This document shows, piece by piece, positions 8,184 through 18,060 of a stretch of 64,000 nt of DNA. The first letter of the stretch is position 1, and every line of letters begins with the position of its first letter. The notes below the pieces were generated by a model. It worked only from the letters and a program-made list of their open reading frames with translations, did no database searches and was not told the origin of the DNA. The DNA is from Methanobacterium sp. (GTDB lineage Archaea > Methanobacteriota > Methanobacteria > Methanobacteriales > Methanobacteriaceae), in assembly GCA_016222945.1 (NCBI GenBank), contig JACRPY010000002.1:736001-800000 (forward strand). The letters run 5' to 3'. Position numbers and translations under genes: made by a program.

Positions 8184-10079
8184 TTAAAATTTCTCAAGCA
8201 TCTGTCCATAAATTTCCTTTAATTTCCCATCAGACTTCTCATAAATCATTCTTAGAATCAACTCAGGGGTACTTTTTGCCAGATAATTCATTTTAGGAGT
8301 TCTATCAACTAAGAGGTTATAATCGTCATCCAGGCCTTTAGCTTCAATTCCATCCACTCTAACCTGGGTGAATTTCATTAGTTCCCGTGCCATGTGGGTT
8401 ACAATAACTGCATAGGAATCAGAATCTTTTAGGAGGTCTATAAAGCTTGCTATTATTTTTACTGCAGCTTCAAGTTCAGTTATGGCTTCTAATTCATCTA
8501 ATAAAACTAATTTATGAGTATCTGTAGTTACTACTGGCATGAATGTGTTAAGGAATGATTCAAACGCTCCAGCATCAAGTGATCTCTTCTTTGAGAAGAA
8601 ATATACTTCATCTACTAACTTTACAGTTGCTTCACTAGCACAAACAGGAAGCCCCATCTGTGTCATTACTGAAATTTGGGCTAAAGTTTCAAGCAATGTT
8701 GTTTTACCTCCACTATTTGCCCCAGTCAGAAGAGCAACATTTTCAGGTGTTTTAAGGGAATAATCAATTTTTTGAATATTAAAATTATTTTCTAATGCTA
8801 AATTAAGGTGAATTCCTTCCTTGAAATTGAATTCATCTCCTATTTGTGGCGGATTTAGGTCATAGTAATATGCAAAGCATCCTAATGCAAATTCATAATC
8901 AAATTCTAATATTTCATGAATTTCAGATTCAGTCATTTCTTTAAGGCTTGAAAGTCGGGAGGCAGCAATTACCTTTTTATCAAATGCCTTTAAGTGTTGT
9001 TTTGAAATTTCCTGCCTTTTTACCCTTTCAAATTCATGATAATCTATTTCTATGGGATATTTTGGTATAAATGGGTCAAATACGCAGCCTGTTTTGTCTT
9101 TGATTTCATTTATAGCTTCTTTTATTACTCCATCAAATATTTTCTGTATTTTAGCAGGCATTCCTTCATTCATCAATGCTAAAACTTCATCGCCTTTAAG
9201 ATCAACCTTTTTAATGCTTTCTTTAAGCTTTAAATCAGCATGGGTTTTGGCATCTTCAACAGCATCATTAAACATGCTTTCATCAACTTTAGCTGATTCC
9301 AGAGAGTCAAGAATTTCAAGTACTTCAGGAATTACTGATTCACGTCCTAATATGTCTTTAATTTTTAAAATATTCCCTAAAAGATCGTAGTTTGTGTAGA
9401 AGTATGATAAAACTGTTTCTGGAACTATTTCGTATTCTGTAGAATCGCTTGTTACCATAGCAACATTATAGGTATCATCAATCTCGATTTGCCCTGTAGA
9501 ATAAATATAAACTACAAATTCATAATCTTCAAGACTTTCAAGCTCTTCAGTTGTCATGATGGTACAATACTTGTTTAAATCCATATCCAATAATTGGTTG
9601 TAATCTTCTCTCGATTCAACGAGTAATGCCCTTGTTGGATCGTATTTGGGCTTGTTTTCCCATGATGGATTTACTTTTTTAAGCAGATTTTTAATTTCAT
9701 CTATAGGGAGGTTGGATATGGCCTTTTTTGAATTCATTACAAAATCTAAATTTTCCTGAATCTTCGAGACATCTTTTGTGGGGCTGATTAGAAGAATACG
9801 GTTTTTTCCATATTTTGTATGAGCATAACTAAGAATTCTAGCAATTACATCATTATAAATTTGAATAGTTCGCCCTGTTTTTAAAAATTCTTCTTTAGGA
9901 TTGCCTAAAGCAGCATTTATTATTTCTATGGCTTTAGATTGACTTACACCTTCAATTCTTGAAAGTTTATCCACTTCAAAGTTTCCAATCGCTGATTCTA
10001 ATGCTTCGTGGCTTCCAAAACTGTCAACAATCTTTTTAGCCAGCTTTTCACCTATACCTCTAATTTTTGTTAAATCCAA
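8184..10079 (-). CDS. MutS-family ATPase with N-terminal helix-hairpin-helix (archaeal MutS2-like)
   Basis: 631 residues. Residues 1-55 contain two helix-hairpin-helix motifs (IRGIGEKLAKKIV and IEGVSQSKAIEII), a non-specific DNA-binding unit. A long helical/coiled-coil centre follows. The MutS ATPase domain has Walker A TGANSGGKTTLLE, the SLDAGAFESFL block and Walker B LVLLDELEAITE. The mismatch-recognition domain of true MutS is absent, as is the Smr domain of bacterial MutS2, so it is not expected to do classical mismatch repair. A role in recombination or branched-DNA handling is inferred from the family. It is a single-gene unit with an ATP-binding domain typical of the archaeal lineage. 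Confidence 0.8.
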   Translation of the reverse strand: MDLTKIRGIGEKLAKKIVDSFGSHEALESAIGNFEVDKLSRIEGVSQSKAIEIINAALGNPKEEFLKTGRTIQIYNDVIARILSYAHTKYGKNRILLISPTKDVSKIQENLDFVMNSKKAISNLPIDEIKNLLKKVNPSWENKPKYDPTRALLVESREDYNQLLDMDLNKYCTIMTTEELESLEDYEFVVYIYSTGQIEIDDTYNVAMVTSDSTEYEIVPETVLSYFYTNYDLLGNILKIKDILGRESVIPEVLEILDSLESAKVDESMFNDAVEDAKTHADLKLKESIKKVDLKGDEVLALMNEGMPAKIQKIFDGVIKEAINEIKDKTGCVFDPFIPKYPIEIDYHEFERVKRQEISKQHLKAFDKKVIAASRLSSLKEMTESEIHEILEFDYEFALGCFAYYYDLNPPQIGDEFNFKEGIHLNLALENNFNIQKIDYSLKTPENVALLTGANSGGKTTLLETLAQISVMTQMGLPVCASEATVKLVDEVYFFSKKRSLDAGAFESFLNTFMPVVTTDTHKLVLLDELEAITELEAAVKIIASFIDLLKDSDSYAVIVTHMARELMKFTQVRVDGIEAKGLDDDYNLLVDRTPKMNYLAKSTPELILRMIYEKSDGKLKEIYGQMLEKF

Positions 10080-10377
10080 GTTATATCACCAATAAAAATT
10101 CTAATCACTTAATTTCAGATTTTAATTATATAAAAAGCATTTATTAAGATTATTTATCTTAATTTAAATCATATTAATCTTTTATTATACATATTGATTT
10201 GTTCAATCATTGCAAAATCATTTTAGGAATTTTTCATATAATAGTATATCCTATATTTAAATATAGTTTCTTAGACAGTAAAAATATTTTCAAAGAAAGA
10301 TAATATAATTAAACTAACTTCGAACGATTATTTTTCCAAGAAACTGTTAACAAGATATAATTTAAAGGAACAAAATC

Positions 10378-11187
10378 ATGGAATCTTATATATTTTACAT
10401 ATTAATACTTATAATCACTGGTGCAGGGATAGGATTTTTATCAGGGCTTTTAGGAGTTGGCGGAGGTTTTATAATGGTTCCAATCCAATTCTGGCTCCTT
10501 ACATCAATGGGTGTTGATCCTACAGTTGCAATCAGAATTTCTTTAGGCACAAGTCTTGCAGTCATACTTCCAACAGCCATAAGTGGAGCATATGGTCATT
10601 ACAGAAAGAATGCAGTTTTAATTAAACCTACAGCATTTTTAGCGGTAACTGGTATGATGGGAGGTATTTTGGGAGGGATTATAGCTACAAATATTTCTGG
10701 TGATGTTTTACAGATTATTTTCGGTTTAGCAGCATTAATAGTGGCTTTCAAGATGCTTGTAATGAAATATCCAGAGATTAATGAAAAACCAATTGACAAA
10801 ACTATTTACTACATTTTCGGAGGCCTTTTTGTTGGAATAATGTCAGGTCTTCTTGGAGTGGGTGGCGGATTTATTGTAGTTCCATTTATGGTTATTTTAA
10901 TGAGATACGATATACACAAAGCTATTGGGACCTCAACAGCAGTAATCGTGTTTACCTCCATTGGAGGAATAATATCTTATATATTTAATGGGTGGGGTAT
11001 GCAAGGGTTGCCTCAATATTCTTTAGGGTATGTTAATTTACTTCAGTTGGTGCTTTTAGCAGGTGCAAGTATTCCTATGGCCCAGATTGGTGTAAAAACA
11101 GCTCATAAACTTTCTTCACGAAAATTGAATTATATATTTGTAGGTTTAATGATTTTAATAGGTTTAAAAATGATTGGAGTTATTTAA
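10378..11187 (+). CDS. TauE/SafE-family membrane transporter
   Basis: 269 residues with two homologous hydrophobic halves. Each half carries the family's glycine-rich motif: GFLSGLLGVGGGFIMVP at about residues 18-34 and GIMSGLLGVGGGFIVVPF near 158-175. These are followed by GTSLAV and GTSTAVIVF respectively. The family (DUF81) exports or imports sulfur-containing organic anions such as sulfite or sulfoacetate, but the substrate cannot be read from the sequence. The ATG follows AAAGGAACAAAATC. About 300 bp of AT-rich DNA upstream holds its promoter and that of the divergent MutS-like gene; I see no gene there. Confidence 0.85.
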   Translation: MESYIFYILILIITGAGIGFLSGLLGVGGGFIMVPIQFWLLTSMGVDPTVAIRISLGTSLAVILPTAISGAYGHYRKNAVLIKPTAFLAVTGMMGGILGGIIATNISGDVLQIIFGLAALIVAFKMLVMKYPEINEKPIDKTIYYIFGGLFVGIMSGLLGVGGGFIVVPFMVILMRYDIHKAIGTSTAVIVFTSIGGIISYIFNGWGMQGLPQYSLGYVNLLQLVLLAGASIPMAQIGVKTAHKLSSRKLNYIFVGLMILIGLKMIGVI

Positions 11188-11301
11188 CAAAAAATGTTTA
11201 TTAATGTAATGGTTATAATTAAACTCAGTGATAGATTTATAGCTAAATAAAGACTTTAAATTGGTTGAAATAAAATATGGATAATAGCTGGGGGAATAAA
11301 T

Positions 11302-11730
11302 ATAACAAAAAATGTTGTTCTCGTCGTTGAGGATGAGAGAGTTGTGGCGATGGATATTGTTTCTCGTTTAGAAAATATGGGTTATGAAGTACCAAAACCT
11401 GCTTCAACTGGTAAAGATGCTATTAAATTAGCATTAGAGGTTAAACCGGACATAATACTCATGGATATTGTTATTAAGGGATCTATTGATGGTATTGAAG
11501 CTGCAAAACGGATAAATAATCTTTTTGATATTCCTATAATATTTGTTACGGCTTATTCTGATGATGAAATCATTCAAAGAGCCAAAAAAACAGTTCCCTA
11601 TGGGTATATTATAAAACCTTTTGAAGATAGGGATTTATACAGTATGATCGAAGTTTCAATATATAAGCATGAAAAAGATAGAAAATCAAAGAAAAATAAG
11701 GAAAAAGAGTCTGAAGCTCAAAGTTCATGA
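11302..11730 (+). CDS. Response regulator receiver protein, noncanonical or shifted start
   Basis: A single receiver domain. In-frame sequence is ITKNVVLVVEDERVVAMDI at the N-terminus (acidic pocket EDE), DIILMDIVIKG with the phosphoacceptor Asp, FVTAYSD with the conserved Thr, and YIIKPF with the conserved Lys. The tail is charged and there is no output domain. The only ordinary in-frame start is GTG 11344, which would remove beta-1 and the acidic pocket. Upstream in frame no ATG, GTG or TTG occurs before a stop. ATA 11302 lies 7 nt after GGGGG and is my chosen start. Alternatively the ATG at 11277, in another frame, would connect if one A were removed from the A6 run at 11308-11313. No histidine kinase is nearby. 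Confidence 0.7.
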   Translation: MTKNVVLVVEDERVVAMDIVSRLENMGYEVPKPASTGKDAIKLALEVKPDIILMDIVIKGSIDGIEAAKRINNLFDIPIIFVTAYSDDEIIQRAKKTVPYGYIIKPFEDRDLYSMIEVSIYKHEKDRKSKKNKEKESEAQSS

Positions 11731-11776
11731 AACAATCGTTTTTTTATATAGAAACAATATTATATAGAAACGAGGA

Positions 11777-14398
11777 TTATAAAATAAATTTATTCTTTTC
11801 TACTCCTCTAATGAAATTTCCTGTTGTAATTCCGCCTAAAGAAATCTTTTTAACTTCATTTTTTAAATTTTTTAAATGCCCTTTTTTATTTTTAGCATAA
11901 TTTTCTATTTCAATGGCCTGCTTATAAATAAAACATATTTTGTTTGTATATTCTGCTGTACGCCCTCGTGAATCAATTATAACAGTATCAATACCCATAT
12001 TATTGATTTGAGGCATATAATCAATTAAAGATAGTTCTACGGAATTTAGGATATATGTGTTACATTTTGTGTCAAATCTTAAGGGGAATAAATGATTTTT
12101 ACTATCTAAAAGTCCCCAGAACATTTTTGTGAATGTATCAATGTCATTTTCTTCAATAGAAATTATATGATCTTTAGAAACTATAGATTCAAGGTTTCCT
12201 TGCACTAAAAGTTCAAGTTTGCCTTTAATTTTTCCTTCACGCACATTAAATAGCAATACTTTAATTTCATCTCTTGAAAGCTCAGGAGAAATGGTAAAAC
12301 TTTTAAATATACAATTTAATTCCATTATCGACTGGTGATTCCATATATTTAGCCCGGAAGATCCATATAACTTTATTTTGGGATTCAATTTTAAAATAAA
12401 TTGGGCAGCCCCAATTCCATCAACCATAACTCCTTTAATTCCATCAGCAAATGATTGAGTTAATATTGGTTTAATTTCATTTAAAAAATAATCTGAAGTG
12501 ATTTTAGGTAATTTTAAACATATTTTAGTGTTATTGTCTTTACAGATAGAAATAGCTTCCATAATTCTGCTATAAAATTCCTCAACATCGATTTTAGAGT
12601 TATTTTTACAATTTAAAGGAAAATTTATGGTGAATGGATCAAAATAAACCATGTCCACCCATTTTACGGCACTATTTAAAGTATCTAAACTGTCTACATA
12701 AACTGCTAAATCAACAGGCTTTTTATTTTCACTAATATTTTCAATAGATTTATTCAAAAGCTTATTAAGGTTATTTAGATTTTTATAAGCTTTTTCTATT
12801 TTATTTTCATTTGGAAGATAGGTTGAAATTATTTTTTTCTCTATTTTATCAAATAATTCTCTTCGAAGTTGGTTAATCTTGCTAATTGGTGTAAAAAAAC
12901 ATCCAGTATATTTTATTTGGATATTATTAATATGAAAAGGTGTTCCTCCTGTTTTAAGAAACTGATTTTCGATTGTTTCAGCGTTTAATGGTTTATTAAT
13001 TGCTTTTTCCATTTTAAAATCAGCAGACATTTCTAATTGTACAGCACTCTTCGGACCATTAAATTTACTTTTAAGTGTTATTGATCCATCTTTTTCTACA
13101 GATACATATAAATCAATAAAAATGGCGTTTTTTAACTTATCTGGAGGATAATTAATTATTTTTTGGGTTTTCTCTCCAAATGATTTACTTTTGGTTAAAT
13201 AAACAGAATTTCCTGGCTTTAAATTATGTTGAACTTTTAATTTCATCTTATTTTTTTTAATATATGGGATTTCATGTATTCCCATACCATATTCTCTTTC
13301 ATTCTTGTTAGATGGTATAAATGCGATACCATCGCCTTTTTGAGGAATTAAATCTCCCATAAGTTCTATAAGGACTTCCTTACTTTTCATGTTATAACTG
13401 GAGACGGTTCCAATGTAAATGCCACGATTTCCAGGACGATTACGTCCCATTACTTTATTTTTATTATCTTCTAATAGATATCCGCCAGTAAAATCCCTAT
13501 TAAAAGCTAATTTAAGGTGATTTATGTCTTTTTTATTTGCTTTCCATTTTCCTTTTGCAATTGAATCCAGAGCTTTGCGGTATATGCTTACAACAATTGC
13601 AACATATTCTGGTGATCTCATCCGTCCTTCAATTTTAATAGAATTAATAGATGATTTAAAAATAAGCTCTAAATTTTCGTAGATAGATAAATCACGTGTT
13701 GATAAAAGGTATTTCTCATTTATTTTTGTTTTATTCAGTTTAACTGGTCTTCCATATTTATCTTCCGCGCTATAGGCTAATTCGTAGGTTTTCCTGCATG
13801 GTTGGGCACACATTCCTCTATTTCCGCTCCGACCACCAATTAATGACGATAAAAGACATTGGCCAGAGTAAGAGTAACAAAGAGCGCCATGGGCAAAAAT
13901 TTCAATCTCAATTTCACATGATTTAAGATTTTCACTGATTTTTTTTATTTGAGATAATTCCATTTCCCTTGCAAGTACCACACGTTTAAATCCAAATTCT
14001 GATGCCCATTTAACACCTTCAAGATTATGTATTGTCATTTGTGTTGATGCATGAAGATTTAAATCAGGAACCAGTTCTTTTGCTAATTTTGCAACACCAA
14101 CATCTTGAACTAAAATTGCATCAATGCCTATTTTGTAGAGAAAAATGAGATATTCGGCTAATTTTTTAAGTTCATAATCGTTAACCAGTGTATTAACAGT
14201 TACATGGATTTTAACTCCTCTTAAATGAGCATAACAGGTAGCTTCTTTTAATTCTTCATTACTAAAATTAGATGCATAATGACGTGCTCCAAATTGCTTC
14301 CCTGCAATATAAACAGCATCTGCACCAGCATTTACAGCTGCTTTTAGTGCATCCATAGAGCCGGCTGGTGCTAATAGTTCAGGTATCTTTATTTCCAT
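11777..14398 (-). CDS. U32 peptidase-family protein (RlhA/TrhP-like), long form
   Basis: 873 residues. The N-terminal U32 domain opens with ELLAPAGSMDALKAAVNAGA and continues with DAILVQDVGVAKL and LHASTQMTIHNLEG. A Cys cluster CYSYSGQCLLSS ... GMCAQPCR (about residues 173-198) matches the iron-sulfur ligand set of the family. The middle (DUF3656-like) has GNRGIYIGTV and GDGIAF. The C-terminal third resembles a second, degenerate barrel. Characterised relatives hydroxylate RNA bases (RlhA on 23S rRNA, TrhP on tRNA), so RNA modification is more likely than proteolysis. It sits alone between the response regulator and tmk. Confidence 0.8.
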   Translation of the reverse strand: MEIKIPELLAPAGSMDALKAAVNAGADAVYIAGKQFGARHYASNFSNEELKEATCYAHLRGVKIHVTVNTLVNDYELKKLAEYLIFLYKIGIDAILVQDVGVAKLAKELVPDLNLHASTQMTIHNLEGVKWASEFGFKRVVLAREMELSQIKKISENLKSCEIEIEIFAHGALCYSYSGQCLLSSLIGGRSGNRGMCAQPCRKTYELAYSAEDKYGRPVKLNKTKINEKYLLSTRDLSIYENLELIFKSSINSIKIEGRMRSPEYVAIVVSIYRKALDSIAKGKWKANKKDINHLKLAFNRDFTGGYLLEDNKNKVMGRNRPGNRGIYIGTVSSYNMKSKEVLIELMGDLIPQKGDGIAFIPSNKNEREYGMGIHEIPYIKKNKMKLKVQHNLKPGNSVYLTKSKSFGEKTQKIINYPPDKLKNAIFIDLYVSVEKDGSITLKSKFNGPKSAVQLEMSADFKMEKAINKPLNAETIENQFLKTGGTPFHINNIQIKYTGCFFTPISKINQLRRELFDKIEKKIISTYLPNENKIEKAYKNLNNLNKLLNKSIENISENKKPVDLAVYVDSLDTLNSAVKWVDMVYFDPFTINFPLNCKNNSKIDVEEFYSRIMEAISICKDNNTKICLKLPKITSDYFLNEIKPILTQSFADGIKGVMVDGIGAAQFILKLNPKIKLYGSSGLNIWNHQSIMELNCIFKSFTISPELSRDEIKVLLFNVREGKIKGKLELLVQGNLESIVSKDHIISIEENDIDTFTKMFWGLLDSKNHLFPLRFDTKCNTYILNSVELSLIDYMPQINNMGIDTVIIDSRGRTAEYTNKICFIYKQAIEIENYAKNKKGHLKNLKNEVKKISLGGITTGNFIRGVEKNKFIL

Positions 14399-14519
14399 TA
14401 TAATTCTCCAATTAAACGTAAAATTGACAATTTCCTATTAAAAAATGAATTATATCCTATGATGAAATAATGTTTATTTTTCGATAATTATATTTTTAAT
14501 GTAATAAATAGAAGATGAT

Positions 14520-15095
14520 ATGTATATTTGTTTAGAAGGTATTGATGGCTCAGGAAAATCAACGCAGATAAAACTTCTTGAAAAATGGCTTAAAGATTAT
14601 GGATATGATGTTATGCGAATTTTTGAGCCTACAAATTCATCTGTTGGTAAATTAATAAGAGAAATGCTTAGAGATCCTGATGCTACACTGGAAAACTTCC
14701 AAAAAACCCTTGCACTTCTATTTGCTGCAGATCGCATGATTCTTATGGATGAAATTGAGGCTGCAGAAGAAAAGGGAAAGGCAGTAATAAGTGATAGATG
14801 TTTCTATTCAAGTATTGCCTATCAAAATGATCCATTATGGACATTTGAATTAAATAAATTCGTTAAAAAACCAAATATAGTAATATTGCTGGATTTGGAT
14901 GTTGAAACTGCCCTTGAAAGATGTGATGGTAAGGATAGTTTTGAAAATAAAGCTTTTCTTGAAAAAATAAGGGAAAATTATCTTAAACTTGCTGGGGAAA
15001 ATGATTTCTTTGTTTTAAATGCAAACAATGGAGTTAACAAGATTCATGAAGATATAAAAAGAGTTATTTCCCCAAAAATAGGTAGATGCATCTAA
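14520..15095 (+). CDS. tmk: Thymidylate kinase
   Basis: 191 residues. The P-loop is GIDGSGKSTQ at residues 7-16. The FEPTNSSVG segment matches the dTMP-binding FREPG block, ISDRCFYSSIAYQ is the DRY-like motif, and a final NANNG block is typical. It phosphorylates dTMP to dTDP using ATP. Length is normal for the family. A second, more divergent member lies at 45040-45612. The start ATG follows GAAGATGAT. The adjoining hairpin pair at 15167-15213 separates it from the convergent minus-strand genes. Confidence 0.9.
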   Translation: MYICLEGIDGSGKSTQIKLLEKWLKDYGYDVMRIFEPTNSSVGKLIREMLRDPDATLENFQKTLALLFAADRMILMDEIEAAEEKGKAVISDRCFYSSIAYQNDPLWTFELNKFVKKPNIVILLDLDVETALERCDGKDSFENKAFLEKIRENYLKLAGENDFFVLNANNGVNKIHEDIKRVISPKIGRCI

Positions 15096-15166
15096 TTTTT
15101 CATTTAATCAATTTCATGCACTGGGGGCGATCAAAACAGCATTGAAGATATGCTTTAAAATAAAAC

Positions 15167-15213
15167 CCTCAAACACGGAGTGTTTGGGGCGCCAAAAATT
15201 CTTTGAATTTTTG
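15167..15213. terminator. Twin hairpins between convergent genes
   Basis: Two stem-loops lie back to back. The first has arms CAAACAC (15170-15176) and GTGTTTG (15180-15186) around GGA, extendable by outer CC/GG pairs. The second has arms CAAAAATTC (15193-15201) and GAATTTTTG (15205-15213) around TTT. They sit between the tmk stop and the convergent small gene, so a bidirectional transcript-end structure or a small dispersed palindromic repeat is likely. Confidence 0.55.
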
Positions 15214-15220
15214 AGCGAAT

Positions 15221-15418
15221 TTATTTTTTATTTTCTAACTCTTTTATTCTCTCATTCAGCCCATTAATGATTATATCCTGTGCATTTTCAAGTACTTCTT
15301 TTTCACCATAAAGCATAGGACCATACTCGGTTTGTTTTACTTCTAAATCAAGTTTTTCCAATACTTCAGCCATTACTTGTCCTGGAACTCCTGGAGGTAG
15401 TTTCATTTCATATTTCAT
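15221..15418 (-). CDS. Small conserved-looking protein of unknown function
   Basis: 65 residues from the ATG at 15418, which follows GGTGATTATT; the longer GTG start at 15430 would use part of that ribosome-binding site. Sequence features are KLPPGVPGQVMAEVLEKLDL near the start and a helical, charged tail NGLNERIKELENKK. It has no membrane segment and no motif I recognise. It lies immediately after tyrS on the same strand (15431), so it is probably co-transcribed with it. The frame is clean and the ribosome-binding site good, which supports a real gene; no function can be assigned. Confidence 0.7.
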   Translation of the reverse strand: MKYEMKLPPGVPGQVMAEVLEKLDLEVKQTEYGPMLYGEKEVLENAQDIIINGLNERIKELENKK

Positions 15419-15430
15419 AATAATCACCAT

Positions 15431-16390
15431 TTACTTTTTAAGATATTCTCTTACTGGTTCTAAAATTTTAACTAAATTAGATGTTACGGCATTTTTAAGG
15501 TCTAATGGATGTAATCTGTTGTTACTATAAGATTCAATGAGTTCGTCATAAGTTAATTCAAGATTTCCTCCAAATTTAGGAGGTCTTTCAATTAACAAAG
15601 TCTCTTGTTTATCATATATAAAATGTTTTGCAATCTCCACAACAGGATTTCCTTCAATCTCTCCTGCAGGGCAGAAACTATTCTTTATCTTCTTTTCAAT
15701 GTCTTTAGGAGAATCATCAATTGCTATGAAATTCTCTTTACTTGAAGACATCTTTTCACCGCCATCAGTCCCATGTAGAAGTGGTGTGTGGATACATACT
15801 GGTGCAGAAGAACCTACTTTAGGTAAATTTTCTCTTGCAAGCATATGGATCTTTCTTTGTTCCATTCCACCTACTGCAACATCAGTATCTAAAAATAACA
15901 TATCAATAACTTGCATTATGGGATATATTACCTCAGCAACTTTATGATCTTCTTCATCTCGTGTTATTTGAGCCATACTTCTCCTTGCACGTGTCAAGGT
16001 TGTTGAAAGAGCAAGCTCATAAACTTTTAATGTGTAACTATCATCTGTCTGGAAAGAAGAACCTAAAATAAATTCAGTGTCTTCACTAAGTCCAAAAGCC
16101 AGGAAACATTTCTTCATATATTCTGAAATTTCTTTAATCTCTTCAAGACTACCTTTACCATTTAAATAAGCATGGAGATCTGCAAGAAGAATCTTTATTT
16201 TAAAACCTGCCTTTTGCAGGTCAATCATCTTTTTTACAGTGATTGCATGTCCCAGATGGACTTTTCCAGAAGGTTCATAACCAATATAAGCTACAGGAGA
16301 ATCCTTTTCAATCTTTTCTTTAAGTTCATCTGGAGTTATTATTTCAAGCGTTCCTCTTTTTATCATATCTATCTTGCTATCAATGTCCAT
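15431..16390 (-). CDS. tyrS: Tyrosyl-tRNA synthetase, archaeal type
   Basis: 319 residues from the second of two adjacent ATG codons (16390), which is better spaced from GGTGAT than the first (16393). Class I synthetase signatures are HLGH (HIGH motif, near residue 45) in EPSGKVHLGH and KMSSSK near residue 213. The compact length, lacking the bacterial S4-like C-terminal domain, is typical of archaea. It charges tRNA-Tyr. It is the first gene of a two-gene unit with the small protein downstream. Confidence 0.93.
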   Translation of the reverse strand: MDIDSKIDMIKRGTLEIITPDELKEKIEKDSPVAYIGYEPSGKVHLGHAITVKKMIDLQKAGFKIKILLADLHAYLNGKGSLEEIKEISEYMKKCFLAFGLSEDTEFILGSSFQTDDSYTLKVYELALSTTLTRARRSMAQITRDEEDHKVAEVIYPIMQVIDMLFLDTDVAVGGMEQRKIHMLARENLPKVGSSAPVCIHTPLLHGTDGGEKMSSSKENFIAIDDSPKDIEKKIKNSFCPAGEIEGNPVVEIAKHFIYDKQETLLIERPPKFGGNLELTYDELIESYSNNRLHPLDLKNAVTSNLVKILEPVREYLKK

Positions 16391-16544
16391 CATATCACCG
16401 TAAATTATCTAAAATTTGTTATATCGAGTAATTTTAAGAATTAGATAATTAATAATAATTTAAATCTTTAATTAAATTATGTTTTATACAATTTAAATAT
16501 TGTTAAAAATCTTTGAATATAAGTAAGCTTCTTTTTAAAATATA

Positions 16545-17600
16545 TCAATTGCATGTATTTTTTAGGATGTAGATATTTTCATCTATTTCTATTACATGTA
16601 TCTGCATGCCAATTTCAATATCTTCAGTTTCAGAGTTTATTTCTAGATCTATTGGTTCATATGAAACTGGATGGAGGATTTGAATTGAATTAGGGGTTTT
16701 TGAAGTTACTGTTGTTTCTTTAACATCCTCTTTTTTGGCAACAGTCTCAATTTTATCGTAATCTCTCCACTGAACAGAAATATACTTTCTTGAAATTAAA
16801 TCTTTAATAAGCACCTTTTTACCATCTATTCCCATAATTTGGCCTGGAACGTTTTCATATTTAATGAAGTCATGAAATCTAAAATAAGGTAACCTAACTG
16901 AAATCCATATCCTATAAAGGTCTTTCCCTGCTGATTTATCCCGACCCATAAGTCGCGGAGATTCCTTGACAACACCCCCAACACTGTCCTTTATGGTGTT
17001 AGATAACCGTTTTGCAACCTTATACGTGCCCACATAATAATCAATCCCTTCTTTAAGCACAGCACGCTCTGAAATATATGCCATTTTATTCTTTTTAGAG
17101 ATTTTATTGATATTATCTGCAATAATGCCATCAACTACTGCAATTTCATCATCATCTGGAATTCTTTTATCTGCCCTTAATTGGATTACAGCTTCAAAAT
17201 ATCCTGATTGAAACTTACTGCATTCTGGGCATACCATTCTTTTAATTTTAAAATTTATTTTATACTCCTGTTCAACAATTTCCCCTAAAACATCCCCCTT
17301 AACATGAACAATACAATCAATATTTGATCCTCGTGCCAGAATTGTTTCTGCACCAATTTCAGCGTTTTCAACGTATTCGCTGAGATTAATATGTTTATTT
17401 AAGGTATTTAGCATGATTTCTTTATCAGAAAGTTCTAGTTCATGCCATCTTCCACTTACAAGACGTGACTGGCAATGTGCACAGACAGTTATCTCCAGTT
17501 CAGAGGGAATTTCAGCTAAAACAACTTCTTTTAGAAAACAGGATTTACAAACGCCATCAAAGATTTTTTCATCTGTTTTTCCGCATTTTGGACAGAACAT
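16545..17600 (-). CDS. NMD3-family ribosome-associated protein
   Basis: 351 residues. N-terminal zinc-binding Cys pairs are visible: CPKCGK (3-8), CKSC (about 18-21), CAHC (about 41-44) and CPEC (about 119-122) followed by KFQSGYFEAVIQLR. This is the archaeal form of Nmd3, the 60S subunit adaptor, lacking the eukaryotic export signals at the C-terminus. In archaea a role in large-subunit biogenesis or quality control is inferred by homology. The C-terminal ~60 residues form a small beta-rich domain. It lies just downstream of aIF2-beta and MCM on the same strand, a translation/replication group. Confidence 0.88.
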   Translation of the reverse strand: MFCPKCGKTDEKIFDGVCKSCFLKEVVLAEIPSELEITVCAHCQSRLVSGRWHELELSDKEIMLNTLNKHINLSEYVENAEIGAETILARGSNIDCIVHVKGDVLGEIVEQEYKINFKIKRMVCPECSKFQSGYFEAVIQLRADKRIPDDDEIAVVDGIIADNINKISKKNKMAYISERAVLKEGIDYYVGTYKVAKRLSNTIKDSVGGVVKESPRLMGRDKSAGKDLYRIWISVRLPYFRFHDFIKYENVPGQIMGIDGKKVLIKDLISRKYISVQWRDYDKIETVAKKEDVKETTVTSKTPNSIQILHPVSYEPIDLEINSETEDIEIGMQIHVIEIDENIYILKNTCN

Positions 17601-17652
17601 GATATCAATCTATTTAATTTAAAAACAGAATACATAATGGATTTTTAATCCA

Positions 17653-18060
17653 TTATAATGTTTTAAGTGGAGCTTTAGCACCACATGCTTCGCATTTTAA
17701 TAAAAATATACGATCTTCTCTGATTATTTTGGTATCTGGCCGGTTACACTCATGGCACATGATAAATCTGTCTACATACTCTTGTATTCGTTCATTTATC
17801 AAATAATGGGTGAATTTTCCCTGCATAATGGCTCTGCTTCCTTCTAAATTCCCTGCAGTACCTAATTCTCTAAGTAAAAATTTAAGTAAGTGTTGAGGGT
17901 CCCTATTAAATGCATCTGCAATTTCTCTGAAGTTTTGAATCATTGTTCGGTTTCCTTGAATCACAGAATATGCTTTGGGAACATTAAATCTTGTTGTTTC
18001 AAAAACTTTTTGTGGTAATTGGTCTATAGCCCGGTCTAATAATTTATCGTAATCGCTCAT
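17653..18060 (-). CDS. Translation initiation factor aIF2 subunit beta
   Basis: 135 residues, the usual archaeal length. The central alpha/beta core contains FREIADAFNRDPQHLLKFLL and GTAGNLEGSRAIMQGKFTHY. The C-terminal zinc ribbon has CHEC and CEAC (about residues 103-106 and 122-125). It is part of the aIF2 heterotrimer that brings initiator Met-tRNA to the small subunit. The start follows GGAGGATAAAAA. It lies downstream of mcm, 120 bp away, with a probable own promoter. Confidence 0.93.
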   Translation of the reverse strand: MSDYDKLLDRAIDQLPQKVFETTRFNVPKAYSVIQGNRTMIQNFREIADAFNRDPQHLLKFLLRELGTAGNLEGSRAIMQGKFTHYLINERIQEYVDRFIMCHECNRPDTKIIREDRIFLLKCEACGAKAPLKTL

